NCBI GenBank assembly: GCA_964652775.1 | Contig: CAZZAM010000009.1 | Span: forward strand, 1 to 64,000 | DNA: 64,000 nucleotides | Direction of reading: 5' to 3' | Source of the DNA: UBA11346 sp038060575 | GTDB lineage: Bacteria > Planctomycetota > UBA11346 | Shown: positions 17,065 through 25,390 of the stretch, piece after piece | How positions within the stretch are numbered: position 1 is the stretch's first letter | Layout of the letters: each line of letters starts with the position of its first letter | Notes under the pieces: model-generated | Seen by the model: only the letters and a program-made list of their open reading frames with translations | Databases searched by the model: none | Told to the model about the DNA's origin: nothing | Made by a program: the position numbers and the translations under genes

Positions 17065-17781
17065 ATGGTTGATCCAGATTCCCTGCGTGCCTCTCATGGC
17101 CAGTTGCCGGCCGTTTTGTTGTCGAAGTCATCGATCCTGATCGTATTGGATCACCAAGGCTTGGTCCTGCTTTGGAACGTCGGCGCAGAACGCGTCTTTG
17201 GCCTAAGGGAGGACGCAATTCGTGGCAAATCCTTCTCACGTTGCGCCATTGCTTGGGACTGGGATCGCATCGAGAAGCTGGCTCCGGGCGGTATCAGTCA
17301 GCGTGAGCAACGCATTATTCAGCCATTCATGCGCAGAGATCACACAACCGGCTTGGTTGCGATGCTTGTCAGTCCTCAGTTCGACCGCCAGGGGGCGTTG
17401 AGTGGTTGCCTGTGGCTCGGCTCAGACGCTTGGCGCGCATCCCTCGGGCCGGCACAATCTGGAGTAGCGCAACCAGGGACACGCGATGCGACACACTCAC
17501 GGCTCAAACAACGCACTCCCTTACCGGAGTCCGCTATCCCAGAGCCAGCGAACGAATTTGCGCGCAAGTATCCCGTTCACATCAGCTTCCTCGACAGTCA
17601 TTTGCTATCCCATGGTGAGGATTTGACGCATTGGCGGATTGACGTGGCGGTTGAAAGCGGACTTGATGAACGTGGCATGGCGGTGACGTTCACACTCGTC
17701 CGTCGCCAAGGCGCGAAGGAGACGCTTCGCCGTCGAGTACTCATCGCTTCAGGTGAGTTGGTGGAGATCACAGCGGTTTGA
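17065..17781 (+). CDS. PAS-domain sensor-like protein
   Basis: A 238-residue cytoplasmic protein with one N-terminal PAS domain: SSILIVLDHQGLVLLWNVGAERVFGLREDAIRGKSF (about 22-57) contains the typical hydrophobic-GxIxxWN-AxxxFGY-EExxGk pattern. The C-terminal half carries no kinase, GGDEF or HTH motif that I can see, so the output is unknown and it may act through a partner. The start is well supported by a ggagg sequence eight bases upstream of the ATG. It is transcribed alone, between hisC (divergent) and the secreted protein gene at 17821 (convergent). Confidence 0.7.
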   Translation: MVDPDSLRASHGQLPAVLLSKSSILIVLDHQGLVLLWNVGAERVFGLREDAIRGKSFSRCAIAWDWDRIEKLAPGGISQREQRIIQPFMRRDHTTGLVAMLVSPQFDRQGALSGCLWLGSDAWRASLGPAQSGVAQPGTRDATHSRLKQRTPLPESAIPEPANEFARKYPVHISFLDSHLLSHGEDLTHWRIDVAVESGLDERGMAVTFTLVRRQGAKETLRRRVLIASGELVEITAV

Positions 17782-17820
17782 TCGGGTCAGTCGGCGAGGC
17801 CTGGTTGCGCGACTCAACGT

Positions 17821-18570
17821 TCACGGCTTAGTAGGAGTCGGAGCCGCTGGGTGCGCTGCCGGTTGCATCGCCGCGTCGTCCCACACTTCGACGTCATCGA
17901 GGAATAATCCTTCGGGCGCATAATTGGTGTCATTGCCCCAAAGGAGGTGATGATAGGCTACACACTTGGTTGCACCTGGCTTCACGTCGCCGGTCACTGC
18001 AGGAAGATTATCAAGTTGCAACGACAGATGTGGTTTGGCAGCGGTGTTCCACTTGGCGATAACTTTGTACCAACGGTCAGCGGTGAATGAACCTTGATTG
18101 ATGAACTTGATGAAAGTTCGCTCGGTCCCGTTGTTCCAACCATAAGTAAGCGTGAGTTCCGAGTCATTTCTGACCCGGACGGAGATGCCGTCGTTGCTAT
18201 CGAGTTGTTTGTTCTCGTTCAGCTTACCGGTTATTTGCATGAGCATGCAGGACTTTAAGGAGCCGGTGTACTTCCAGCGCAGAGCGATGGCGCCTTGTTG
18301 GGGCGAAGCCCAGATATGATTATCAGTCGGATTGTCGAAGGTCGCCTGACGCCAAGTCTGGCCTGAGAGATCCAGACAGAATTTTCCGCTCAGTGCTTGC
18401 TTGTCGCCGCGTAACGTTGGTAGTTTCGGGAAATAGTAGGGAGTAGAATCGGTTCCTGCTGGACAGAGGTCTGCTTTCTCAGACTCCATCGACCAGCCAA
18501 ATGTCTGGGCTGCCGGGAGACAAGTTGTCAATGCTAACGACAGAGCGCAGATTCGGGAGACGAGGTGCAT
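17821..18570 (-). CDS. Secreted LamG/concanavalin-like protein
   Basis: Exported protein of 249 residues with a clear signal peptide (MHLVSRICALSLALTTCLPA). The mature part is beta-rich and contains the stretch SGISVRVRNDSELTLTYGWN-like and DRWYKVIAKWNTAAKPHLSL, the strand pattern of concanavalin A-like (LamG/polysaccharide-binding) folds. It ends in a Pro/Ala/Thr-rich tail. It probably binds or processes a polysaccharide, because it is directly downstream (17 bases) of the GH88/GH105 gene on the same strand. No catalytic residues are identifiable. Confidence 0.55.
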   Translation of the reverse strand: MHLVSRICALSLALTTCLPAAQTFGWSMESEKADLCPAGTDSTPYYFPKLPTLRGDKQALSGKFCLDLSGQTWRQATFDNPTDNHIWASPQQGAIALRWKYTGSLKSCMLMQITGKLNENKQLDSNDGISVRVRNDSELTLTYGWNNGTERTFIKFINQGSFTADRWYKVIAKWNTAAKPHLSLQLDNLPAVTGDVKPGATKCVAYHHLLWGNDTNYAPEGLFLDDVEVWDDAAMQPAAHPAAPTPTKP

Positions 18571-18587
18571 ACTAAGACTCCGTTGGG

Positions 18588-20009
18588 TTACTCGGATTTG
18601 CTGGCGAGTGCTGCGATGAGCTGGGCCATCAGGCCCATGCCCATGGGAAAGATCACGCGATAGGAACTGCGCTGCAATTCTTCACCGGCTTTGTTGGATG
18701 CAGAGACGCCGCCGAGCAGGCCGTCCGCCGTGAGATGTCCGGAGAGGCTAGCCAAGCAGCGTTGGGCAGAGGTGCGTGCTGCATCAGAGAACCAACCGTG
18801 GTTTGCGCCAATGGCGAGAGCGGCGGCGATGCCCGCTGATCCGGCTGTGTCTTGGCTCAAGGCGGGCTCGTCGACAAAAACGCTCCACTGTCCGTCAGGA
18901 CGCTGGAACTTCTGCACCCAATCGGCGAGCGCAGCGAAACCAGGAATCAACGCATCAACTCCCGGGCGACCACGAAGTACGCTGAGTGTGCGTACGCCGC
19001 CAAGCAGATGCCAGGCGATGCCGCGCGCCCAGTTGCGATTCCCCATGACGCCGGTTGGTTTGCTCATCCGCCAGAATGTGGTGCCGTCGAACAAGCGTTG
19101 CTGGCGCAGGCGCAGTTGGGTCAGCGCCATCCGTTCGAGTTCGGCATCGCCGCGTTGCAATGCGATAATCGCCATCGGATAGGCGAGGGTGTAGGATCCT
19201 TCGCTTGTCGTGCTGATCCAGTCGATCACCGCGCCTTCTGCATCGGTTTCTTTCCGCCACCAGGCAAGCGCCATGTCGAGCAACGGGTGCTTGGGATATA
19301 GTTGGGCAAAGGCAGCAAACGGCAGAGTTCCTTCGATGGTGTCAAGATGTCCATCGCAGGGATCGCTCTTGGGACCTTCGTAGATCAACTGGTTGTTGCG
19401 GATAAACAGCGCGAGATGCCGTTGTGCGACTGATCGCGCAGTGGCGTGCTGCGGTAATGCGGCGAGATCCAGCAGTCCGTCCAGAACGCAGCCCTCCATC
19501 CATCCGAATTGCTGAACGCTAGCCAGCGAGGCGAAGCGAGCGTGAAATTCGTTAACGGCATCGCGGGTTCCTGGAACCAACGCGTGCGGCAGATGGACAA
19601 CGTCTAGGCCATCGCCGCCAGTGAATATCCACACCGGCTCACTGTTCCTGGTGAGCTGCAAGGCAACGCCTTCGCTCAGCATGGCGGTCGCATCGTCGGG
19701 CAGCAGGGGGATCTCATATGGCTGGAACACGGACGCATTACGCACGTCGAAACAACCGATACGGCGACCAGAACGGGCAAGCGTCACCGTGATCTGTGAA
19801 TCCCCACGCTGATCAATTGCGACAGTCACGCGCAGACGCGACGGGATTTCGCCAGTCGCTTGATGTGACCAACGCAGCGCAACTGGTTTGACTCCCGTTG
19901 ATGGAATGCCCACGATCGACCAACCGCACGGTGCGCGTTTGCCAGGTGGCGTCGGCAAACCATCCCCTGGATCAACGGTGGCGTCGAGATGGCGACTGGG
20001 AATGGTCAT
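18588..20009 (-). CDS. GH88/GH105-type unsaturated glycuronyl hydrolase
   Basis: Predicted 473-residue (alpha/alpha)6-barrel glycosidase. The C-terminal two thirds carries the family pattern: SEGSYTLAYPMAI, FWRMSKPTGVMGNRNWARGIAWHLLG, RPDGQWSVFVDEP and DTAGSAGIAAALAIGANHG. The WARGxAW and tAxSA blocks match unsaturated rhamnogalacturonyl/glucuronyl hydrolases, which remove the unsaturated sugar left by polysaccharide lyases. The N-terminal 130 residues are a separate beta-rich region. I place the start at the ATG at 20009; a TTG at 20042 is possible. No clear signal peptide is seen, consistent with cytoplasmic action on imported oligosaccharides. It pairs with the secreted lectin-like protein downstream. 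Confidence 0.72.
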   Translation of the reverse strand: MTIPSRHLDATVDPGDGLPTPPGKRAPCGWSIVGIPSTGVKPVALRWSHQATGEIPSRLRVTVAIDQRGDSQITVTLARSGRRIGCFDVRNASVFQPYEIPLLPDDATAMLSEGVALQLTRNSEPVWIFTGGDGLDVVHLPHALVPGTRDAVNEFHARFASLASVQQFGWMEGCVLDGLLDLAALPQHATARSVAQRHLALFIRNNQLIYEGPKSDPCDGHLDTIEGTLPFAAFAQLYPKHPLLDMALAWWRKETDAEGAVIDWISTTSEGSYTLAYPMAIIALQRGDAELERMALTQLRLRQQRLFDGTTFWRMSKPTGVMGNRNWARGIAWHLLGGVRTLSVLRGRPGVDALIPGFAALADWVQKFQRPDGQWSVFVDEPALSQDTAGSAGIAAALAIGANHGWFSDAARTSAQRCLASLSGHLTADGLLGGVSASNKAGEELQRSSYRVIFPMGMGLMAQLIAALASKSE

Positions 20010-20092
20010 TCGCTCATCGTGAACGTGCAAGTCGAGGCACAAAGCGTCATTCGGTGCGCCGATTCGTAGATTTCGTGATATAGCGCCTTTAG

Positions 20093-20779
20093 TTACGGCG
20101 CGGTTGTTGGCGTCAGCAGTGGCGGCGGTTGAATGCTGAGCGGAAGCAGCACTTTTGCTCCGTTATCCAGCCGTAATTCGACCTGAGCCTCACGTCGATC
20201 CATGCGTGATGGCGTTACGTCGATGGATTGCATGAGGCCAGACGTTGGGTCGGGGTGGGTGATCACCTGAAATAGACCGGTTACTTCTGCAACGGATATA
20301 ATGCGCCGAGGCTGGGTTGGCAGATAACGGATGCTGACACGGCGCGTTTCCGGCTGCCCACCAACCGACCAGACGAGTCGCGCCGGTGACAGGCGTAGCT
20401 CAATCGGCATGATGACCGTGGTTGTCAACACGACGACTGGGTTGACTGGATCATTGGTGATGAGGGTTGCCGTTTGTGCGAATGGCGTCGTGTGATTGTT
20501 GAGGGAGAGTGTCAGCGCGAAGGCGGCGCTTGCGCCAGGTTCAATGCGCGCTGGTGGATTCTTTGCCCAGGTGAGTCCACAGCACAGCTCGTGATCCAGG
20601 ATCGTGATTGCTGTGGGTCCAGTGTTGGTACAGGTGAAGGTGGCCGAGGTTTGTTTATCCCCCGCACTGGCGACGACTTCGATGGCGCGACTCACAAAAT
20701 TCAACCGTGGTGTGGGCGGCGCGACGTCAGCCGCAATCAGCGCAACAGCACAGGAAATCCAGGTCAAGATGGCGCGCAT
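20093..20779 (-). CDS. DUF1573 secreted protein
   Basis: Exported protein of 228 residues with a short signal peptide (MRAILTWISCAVALIAADVA). It is dominated by an immunoglobulin-like DUF1573 domain: FTCTNTGPTAITILDHELCCGLTWAKNPPARIEPG, then LITNDPVNPVVVLTTTV. The domain is common, but not exclusive, in Planctomycetota and Bacteroidota; function is unknown. The longest open frame extends to 21022, but the extra part is in another frame of the prepilin peptidase gene, so I use the ATG at 20779. It lies 34 bases downstream of the prepilin peptidase gene. Confidence 0.78.
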   Translation of the reverse strand: MRAILTWISCAVALIAADVAPPTPRLNFVSRAIEVVASAGDKQTSATFTCTNTGPTAITILDHELCCGLTWAKNPPARIEPGASAAFALTLSLNNHTTPFAQTATLITNDPVNPVVVLTTTVIMPIELRLSPARLVWSVGGQPETRRVSIRYLPTQPRRIISVAEVTGLFQVITHPDPTSGLMQSIDVTPSRMDRREAQVELRLDNGAKVLLPLSIQPPPLLTPTTAP

Positions 20780-20813
20780 GTGGAAGCTCACGCAGAAGTG
20801 CATACAGAGAACG

Positions 20814-21989
20814 TCATCCCCACAGCATCCACCGCTGCATGATCCACGGTGCCAACCACGGTCCGAGTGCGACAGCCAGTATGGCACCCACGGCGAGCGA
20901 CGGGCCGAACGGCATTTCACGACCAGCACCCATGAGCCGAGCCGGGACGCCGACGATGGTGCCGACGATGCATGCGAACATGAATGCCACGATGGTACCG
21001 ATCGGACCGAGGAACGCACCAAGCGACGCGAATAGCTTCACATCGCCAAAGCCCATCGCGTTGCGACGGAAGAAAACGGTACCGCCCAGGCCGACCAGCC
21101 ACGGTATCCACCAGCCGACCAGCGAGCCGAGGATGGCCTGGGTCAGGCAGATGCATAGCCACGACCACGGATCGGCGTCAGCGGCGTGATGGCTTGGCGA
21201 CACAGCGCAAGTGATGCCGATGGTGACGATCACCCACAATGTTGTCCACACGATGTACCACCAAGCTCCGATCGACATGGCGCGGTGATCGTGTTCTTCC
21301 CAGGTTTCGCGTTTGAGTTTTCCGTACACCAAGCGGGCCACGGGCAAACTGGCGGCGATGAGGCCAATGCCCAGTGCAGCGCATAGGCCGAGGTTTAATG
21401 CGGCGCCATATCCGGTTCCCTCCCAGCCACGAAAGACGTCCTCGTGCCTAAACCACGACGCTGGATTCCATATCCAGATGAGGTTCGATCCGGTGCACAC
21501 GGCAAGAGGAACCGCCAGGGTTTGCAGCCCCTTGGTTAGTTCGTCAGGCAACAGCATGTGTTCCCAGTCGATCAGCACCGAAGCGATGAGCAGCCAGGTG
21601 ATCAACAGAAGGACGGCGATTCCGGCGCAAATGGCGAGGTCTTCGTAACCGCCGAACAGGAACGGGATGCAGGCGAGCAGCTGATACGCCAAGACCGCCC
21701 AGGTGACCAACGCGCTGATTATCGCGACGGTGACCTCCATGATGACGCACGACACGGGGATCGCGGTGCCACAGTGGCGACAACGTCCGCGCAGCAGCGT
21801 CCAGCTCAGGATCGGAATATTTTCAAACCAGGCGAGGCGGGTGCCGCACACGCCGCAGCGACTTGGTGGCGTGACGATAGAAATGCCACGCGGGAGGCGA
21901 TGCACGACGACGCCGAGGAACGAACCAGCGCAAGCGCCCATGACGCCAGCGACGGCGACGGCGGCGATCGTGGTGGAATCAACGGACAT
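20814..21989 (-). CDS. Prepilin peptidase / N-methyltransferase (A24 family)
   Basis: Bifunctional inner-membrane aspartyl protease that cleaves type IV prepilins or type II secretion pseudopilins and methylates the new N-terminus. The N-terminal GSFLGVVVHRLPRG and two zinc-type CxxC pairs (CGVCGTRLAWFENIPILSW and CRHCG) are of the full-length PilD type. The two catalytic aspartates are in SVLIDWEHMLLPDELT and GFGDVKLFASLGAFLGP. At 391 residues it is longer than average (about 290), because of an extended central cytoplasmic/membrane region (about 185-265) with three extra hydrophobic segments. No pilin or secretion genes occur nearby, so its substrates are elsewhere. Confidence 0.92.
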   Translation of the reverse strand: MSVDSTTIAAVAVAGVMGACAGSFLGVVVHRLPRGISIVTPPSRCGVCGTRLAWFENIPILSWTLLRGRCRHCGTAIPVSCVIMEVTVAIISALVTWAVLAYQLLACIPFLFGGYEDLAICAGIAVLLLITWLLIASVLIDWEHMLLPDELTKGLQTLAVPLAVCTGSNLIWIWNPASWFRHEDVFRGWEGTGYGAALNLGLCAALGIGLIAASLPVARLVYGKLKRETWEEHDHRAMSIGAWWYIVWTTLWVIVTIGITCAVSPSHHAADADPWSWLCICLTQAILGSLVGWWIPWLVGLGGTVFFRRNAMGFGDVKLFASLGAFLGPIGTIVAFMFACIVGTIVGVPARLMGAGREMPFGPSLAVGAILAVALGPWLAPWIMQRWMLWG

Positions 21990-22004
21990 GAGCGCTGTGC
22001 CGGA

Positions 22005-22673
22005 TCAACTGGCCGCAGCGAGGTGGGTGCGAATCCGTGCCTGATCAGTGGCGGCCAAATAACGGCGGCCAGCGACATCGTTAGCGGCTAGATAATCAGC
22101 TGCCGCGCTGATCGTGAGAATCGGTGCCACCGTCACGCCGAGTTCGTGCTGAAGTTCTTCGATTGCCGTGCGATTGCCTTGGCCGCGTTCTTGGCGATCG
22201 ACCGCAACAACCGCTCCGAGTACCTGAACGCCGGTCGGTTTCAGCTTTGTAAGGCTTTCGCGCAGCGCGGTGCCGGCGGTGAGGACGTCATCGACGATAA
22301 CGACTTTGGTTCCAGTGGTCAGTGGATGGCCGACGAAACTGCCACCATCACCGTGGTCTTTGGCTTCTTTGCGATCGTAGGTCCAGCCGATCGGACGTTT
22401 GACCAGCGTTTCATAAGCCGCCGCCGCCGCGAGCGCGAGGGGGATGCCTTTGTACGCTGGGCCGAATACGACCTGGACGTCGGAACCGAAATGGTCATTG
22501 ATCGTCGCTGCATACGCCGCGCCCAACTGCGCCAGATCGCCGCCCATGTGGAAGCAGCCGGTGTTGATGAAGTACGGACTCTTACGGCCGCTCTTCAGGG
22601 TGAAGTCGCCAAACTTGAGTGCTTGGCGCGTCACCAACAGATTCAGGAAGGCGATCTGGGCGGGAGACAGCAT
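22005..22673 (-). CDS. pyrE: Orotate phosphoribosyltransferase
   Basis: De novo pyrimidine enzyme transferring ribose phosphate from PRPP to orotate to give OMP. The PRPP-binding motif VVIVDDVLTAGTALRES is exact. The N-terminal part (LLVTRQALKFGDFTLKSGRKSPYF) is the PyrE signature and the 222-residue length fits. It ends 15 bases before the prepilin peptidase start and begins nine bases after the cyclophilin stop on the same strand, so cyclophilin-pyrE-prepilin peptidase-DUF1573 may be co-transcribed. Confidence 0.95.
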   Translation of the reverse strand: MLSPAQIAFLNLLVTRQALKFGDFTLKSGRKSPYFINTGCFHMGGDLAQLGAAYAATINDHFGSDVQVVFGPAYKGIPLALAAAAAYETLVKRPIGWTYDRKEAKDHGDGGSFVGHPLTTGTKVVIVDDVLTAGTALRESLTKLKPTGVQVLGAVVAVDRQERGQGNRTAIEELQHELGVTVAPILTISAAADYLAANDVAGRRYLAATDQARIRTHLAAAS

Positions 22674-22682
22674 GATGACGGA

Positions 22683-23177
22683 TTACTTTTTCTTCTTGTC
22701 CGACTTCTTCGTGTCGTCGGCCTTGGCGTCTTCAGCCATCACTACCGAAAAACGATCGTTTGCTTTGACCGCCAGGACGACCTTGAGATCGGCCTCGCCA
22801 ACGATGCGGCCAAACACGGTGTGGACGCCATCGAGGTGCGGTGTTGACGTGTGGGTGATGAAGAACTGGCTGCCGCCGGTGTCTTTGCCAGCGTGGGCCA
22901 TGCTCAGGGTACCGGGCGTATGAATCTCGGGATTGCCTTTCGTCTCACACTTGATCGTCCAGCCGGGACCACCGGTGCCGGGCGTGCCTTTGGCACCTTC
23001 CTTGGAGTTCGGGCAACCGCCCTGGATCACGAAGCCGGAGATGACGCGATGGAAGGCGAGATCAGTGTAGAAATTGTCCTTCACCAACTTCACGAAGTTC
23101 TCGACCGTTTTCGGGGCCGCTTCGGGGAAGAGCTCGACGTTGATATCACCGCGTGGGGTATGGAAAATGGCGCGCAT
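22683..23177 (-). CDS. Peptidyl-prolyl cis-trans isomerase, cyclophilin type
   Basis: Cytoplasmic cyclophilin of 164 residues. Motifs: FHRVISGFVIQGG (the catalytic FHRVI segment), KCETKGNPEIHTPGTLSMA, GSQFFITHTSTPHLDGVHTVFGRI (cyclophilin core). A lysine-rich tail (DTKKSDKKKK) replaces the usual C-terminus and could add RNA or ribosome affinity; this is inference. No signal peptide, so it is a PpiB-like enzyme. It leads the pyrE gene cluster. Confidence 0.94.
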   Translation of the reverse strand: MRAIFHTPRGDINVELFPEAAPKTVENFVKLVKDNFYTDLAFHRVISGFVIQGGCPNSKEGAKGTPGTGGPGWTIKCETKGNPEIHTPGTLSMAHAGKDTGGSQFFITHTSTPHLDGVHTVFGRIVGEADLKVVLAVKANDRFSVVMAEDAKADDTKKSDKKKK

Positions 23178-23233
23178 AGGGACTCCGTGGGCGGGCTATG
23201 CTCCGGAGACCTTGGGGAGCGCAAGAGGAGGGG

Positions 23234-23345
23234 AATGCCAAATGCTGGAATGTCGAATGCTGGAATGTCAGAGTTTGCATCGCACCTAGTACGTCAGGAT
23301 CCGGATTGAGGGCCTCGCCATTCCAGCATTCCAGCATTTGGCATT
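23234..23345. repeat. Inverted repeat of aatgctggaatg units
   Basis: The left arm (23234-23268) contains two tandem aatgctggaatg-type units, and the right arm (23319-23345) contains the complement, around a loop of about 50 bases that reads cagagtttgc...cctcgc. It fills the gap between the cyclophilin gene start and the aguB stop and resembles the other extragenic palindromic elements in structure, though its sequence family differs. Confidence 0.85.
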
Positions 23346-23346
23346 T

Positions 23347-24234
23347 CTATGCGTCCCGCCAACGCCGGTTGAGATCGCCATACGCGTCGATGCGGCGATC
23401 ACGTAGGAACGGCCAGATACGGCGGACGTCTTCACTACGGCGGAGCGAAACCGTGGTCTGCACCACGCTTTCATCATCCGTGTTCGCTGAGGCAAGGATC
23501 TCGCCCTGTGGCCCGGCAACAAAGCTGCTGCCCCAGAAGCGGATGCCCTTGCTGCGTTCAGACGGATCGACTTCCAGTCCGGTGCGGTTGATCGCCAGGA
23601 CGGGCAGGCCGTTGGCCACGGCGTGGCCGCGTTGCACGGTGATCCACGCATCGCGTTGGCGAGCTTGTTCAGCGGCATCGTCGTCCGGATTCCATCCGAT
23701 CGCGGTTGGATAGATGAGGAGTTCAGCGCCAGCCAGTGCCATGAGGCGGGCCGCTTCGGGATACCACTGGTCCCAGCAGACGAGGACGCCGAGCGTGCCG
23801 ACTGAGGTCTTGATCGGGGTGAAGCCGAGATCGCCGGGCGTGAAATAAAATTTTTCTTCAAAGCCCGGATCGTGCGGGATGTGCATCTTGCGATACATGC
23901 CAGCGATCGTGCCGTCACGTTCGCAGACCACGGCGGTGTTGTGATAGAGTCCGGCGGCGCGGCGTTCAAAGAGTGAGGTGACCAGAACCACGCCAAGTTC
24001 CTTGGCTAAAGCGCCATAAAATGCAGTCGATGGTCCGGGGATCGGCTCAGCGAGATCAAAGTTGGCGACATCCTGTACTTGGCAGAAATACGGACCGGGA
24101 TGCAATTCTTGCAGGCAGACCAACTGGGCTTTGGCGGCGGCAGCGCGACGAACACACGCAGCCGTGGCCTCGCACATGCTGTTGGCATCGCCGGTCCAGC
24201 GCTGTTGGATCAGCGCGACGTTCAAGCTTTCCAT
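23347..24234 (-). CDS. aguB: N-carbamoylputrescine amidase
   Basis: Nitrilase-superfamily amidase that hydrolyses N-carbamoylputrescine to putrescine, ammonia and CO2. The Glu-Lys-Cys triad is visible: Glu in CLQELHPGPYF (about 43), Lys in YRKMHIPHDPGF and Cys in VLVCWDQWYPEAAR (about 153). The KMHIPHDPGFEEKFYFTPG block and the KGIRFWGSSFVAGPQGE segment are characteristic of the AguB branch. It has 295 residues, the usual length. Its start overlaps the agmatine deiminase stop by 13 bases, so AguA and AguB are made together. Confidence 0.95.
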   Translation of the reverse strand: MESLNVALIQQRWTGDANSMCEATAACVRRAAAAKAQLVCLQELHPGPYFCQVQDVANFDLAEPIPGPSTAFYGALAKELGVVLVTSLFERRAAGLYHNTAVVCERDGTIAGMYRKMHIPHDPGFEEKFYFTPGDLGFTPIKTSVGTLGVLVCWDQWYPEAARLMALAGAELLIYPTAIGWNPDDDAAEQARQRDAWITVQRGHAVANGLPVLAINRTGLEVDPSERSKGIRFWGSSFVAGPQGEILASANTDDESVVQTTVSLRRSEDVRRIWPFLRDRRIDAYGDLNRRWRDA

Positions 24235-25271
24235 GTGAATACCTCTTCGGGAATCTGCATCGTCATGCAGTGGAGCGAGCCGTGTTGTTCAACCAGCACG
24301 GTGCAGTCGATGCCCTCGACCGTCCAGCCTGGGCAAGCGGCTGCAACTGCCGCGAGGGCGGCGCTGTCACGCGGTGGGTCGGCGTAGGTCGGCACCAGGA
24401 CGACACCGTTGATGAACAAGAAGTTCGCGTAGGTCGCTGGCAAACGATGGCCGTCATCGCCATAGCGGGGCGTCGGCCACGGCAGGGGGACGAGGCGATA
24501 CGGCTTGCCGTCGGCGGTGCGCAGGGCGCGCAGTTCGATTTCCATGCGACTCAAATCGCTGGCGTGACTGTCGGTCGGATCGTCGCAGCGCTGATAGACG
24601 ATGACATTGTCCGGGCAGAGTCGGGCCAAGGTGTCGATGTGAGCGTCGGTGTCGTCGCCTTCGAGGTGGCCGTGATCAAGCCAAAGGACGCGCTTGGCAC
24701 CCAGATGACGAATCATTTCACGTTCGATGTCGGTTCGATGCAGATGTGGATTGCGATTCAGGGACAGAAGGCAGCTGCTCGTGGTCAAAATGGTGCCAGC
24801 ACCGTCACTTTCGATGGATCCGCCCTCAAACCACAGGCCGGGTACCTCACGTCGGGCTCGGCCGAGGTGGCCAGCGGCATGCATCCGCGCCGTCGCCTGG
24901 TTATCGCGGTCGGCCGGGAACTTTAGGCCCCAGCCATTGAAACCGAAATCGAGGAGAACCGGAACCTGTCCCTCAAGGACAGTGATCGGTCCAAAGTCCC
25001 GCACCCAGGTGTCGTTGAGCGGCACGCCGATGACGGTGGCTGACACGTTCGCCGTCGCCAGTGCCGCCCGCGCTGATGCGGGATCATCGGCAATTATCAG
25101 CGCTTTCGCACGGTGCGAGATCGCTGCCGCCATTGCGACGACAGTGGCGCGAGCCCGAGCAAGGTACGGCGCCCAATCGCTATCGGCCCCTGGCCAAGCC
25201 AGTAGCACGGCGCCTTGGCGCTCCCACTCGGCGGGTAAGCGGCGCTGGTCAGTGGTGTCCGTCGCAGGCAT
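24222..25271 (-). CDS. aguA: Agmatine deiminase
   Basis: Guanidino-group-modifying enzyme (pentein fold) converting agmatine to N-carbamoylputrescine. 349 residues from the ATG at 25271; a longer frame to 25364 adds a non-conserved arginine-rich extension. Motifs: RLPAEWERQGAVLLAWPG at the start, GVPLNDTWVRDFGPITV (substrate-binding region), GFNGWGLKFPADRDNQ, WFEGGSIESDGAGTILTT, HGHLEGDDTDAHIDTLARL and the C-terminal catalytic cysteine in HGSLHCMTMQIPEE. Operon with aguB, divergent from speA across a 119-base gap that should contain both promoters. Confidence 0.95.
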   Translation of the reverse strand: MPATDTTDQRRLPAEWERQGAVLLAWPGADSDWAPYLARARATVVAMAAAISHRAKALIIADDPASARAALATANVSATVIGVPLNDTWVRDFGPITVLEGQVPVLLDFGFNGWGLKFPADRDNQATARMHAAGHLGRARREVPGLWFEGGSIESDGAGTILTTSSCLLSLNRNPHLHRTDIEREMIRHLGAKRVLWLDHGHLEGDDTDAHIDTLARLCPDNVIVYQRCDDPTDSHASDLSRMEIELRALRTADGKPYRLVPLPWPTPRYGDDGHRLPATYANFLFINGVVLVPTYADPPRDSAALAAVAAACPGWTVEGIDCTVLVEQHGSLHCMTMQIPEEVFTWKA

Positions 25272-25390
25272 GGATGAGGAGGCTACCCGCCCAGGGCTTG
25301 GCAGACAACCATGGATGTTTTTTTCTGTGGCCCTGTTAGCGTGCGCGCCGACGCGACGCTGCACATCCGACCGGAGCCAGAACAGACATC

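Noticed and set aside
20780..21022. Longer DUF1573 protein start
   Set aside because: The extension overlaps the prepilin peptidase in another frame; a proper signal peptide begins at 20779.
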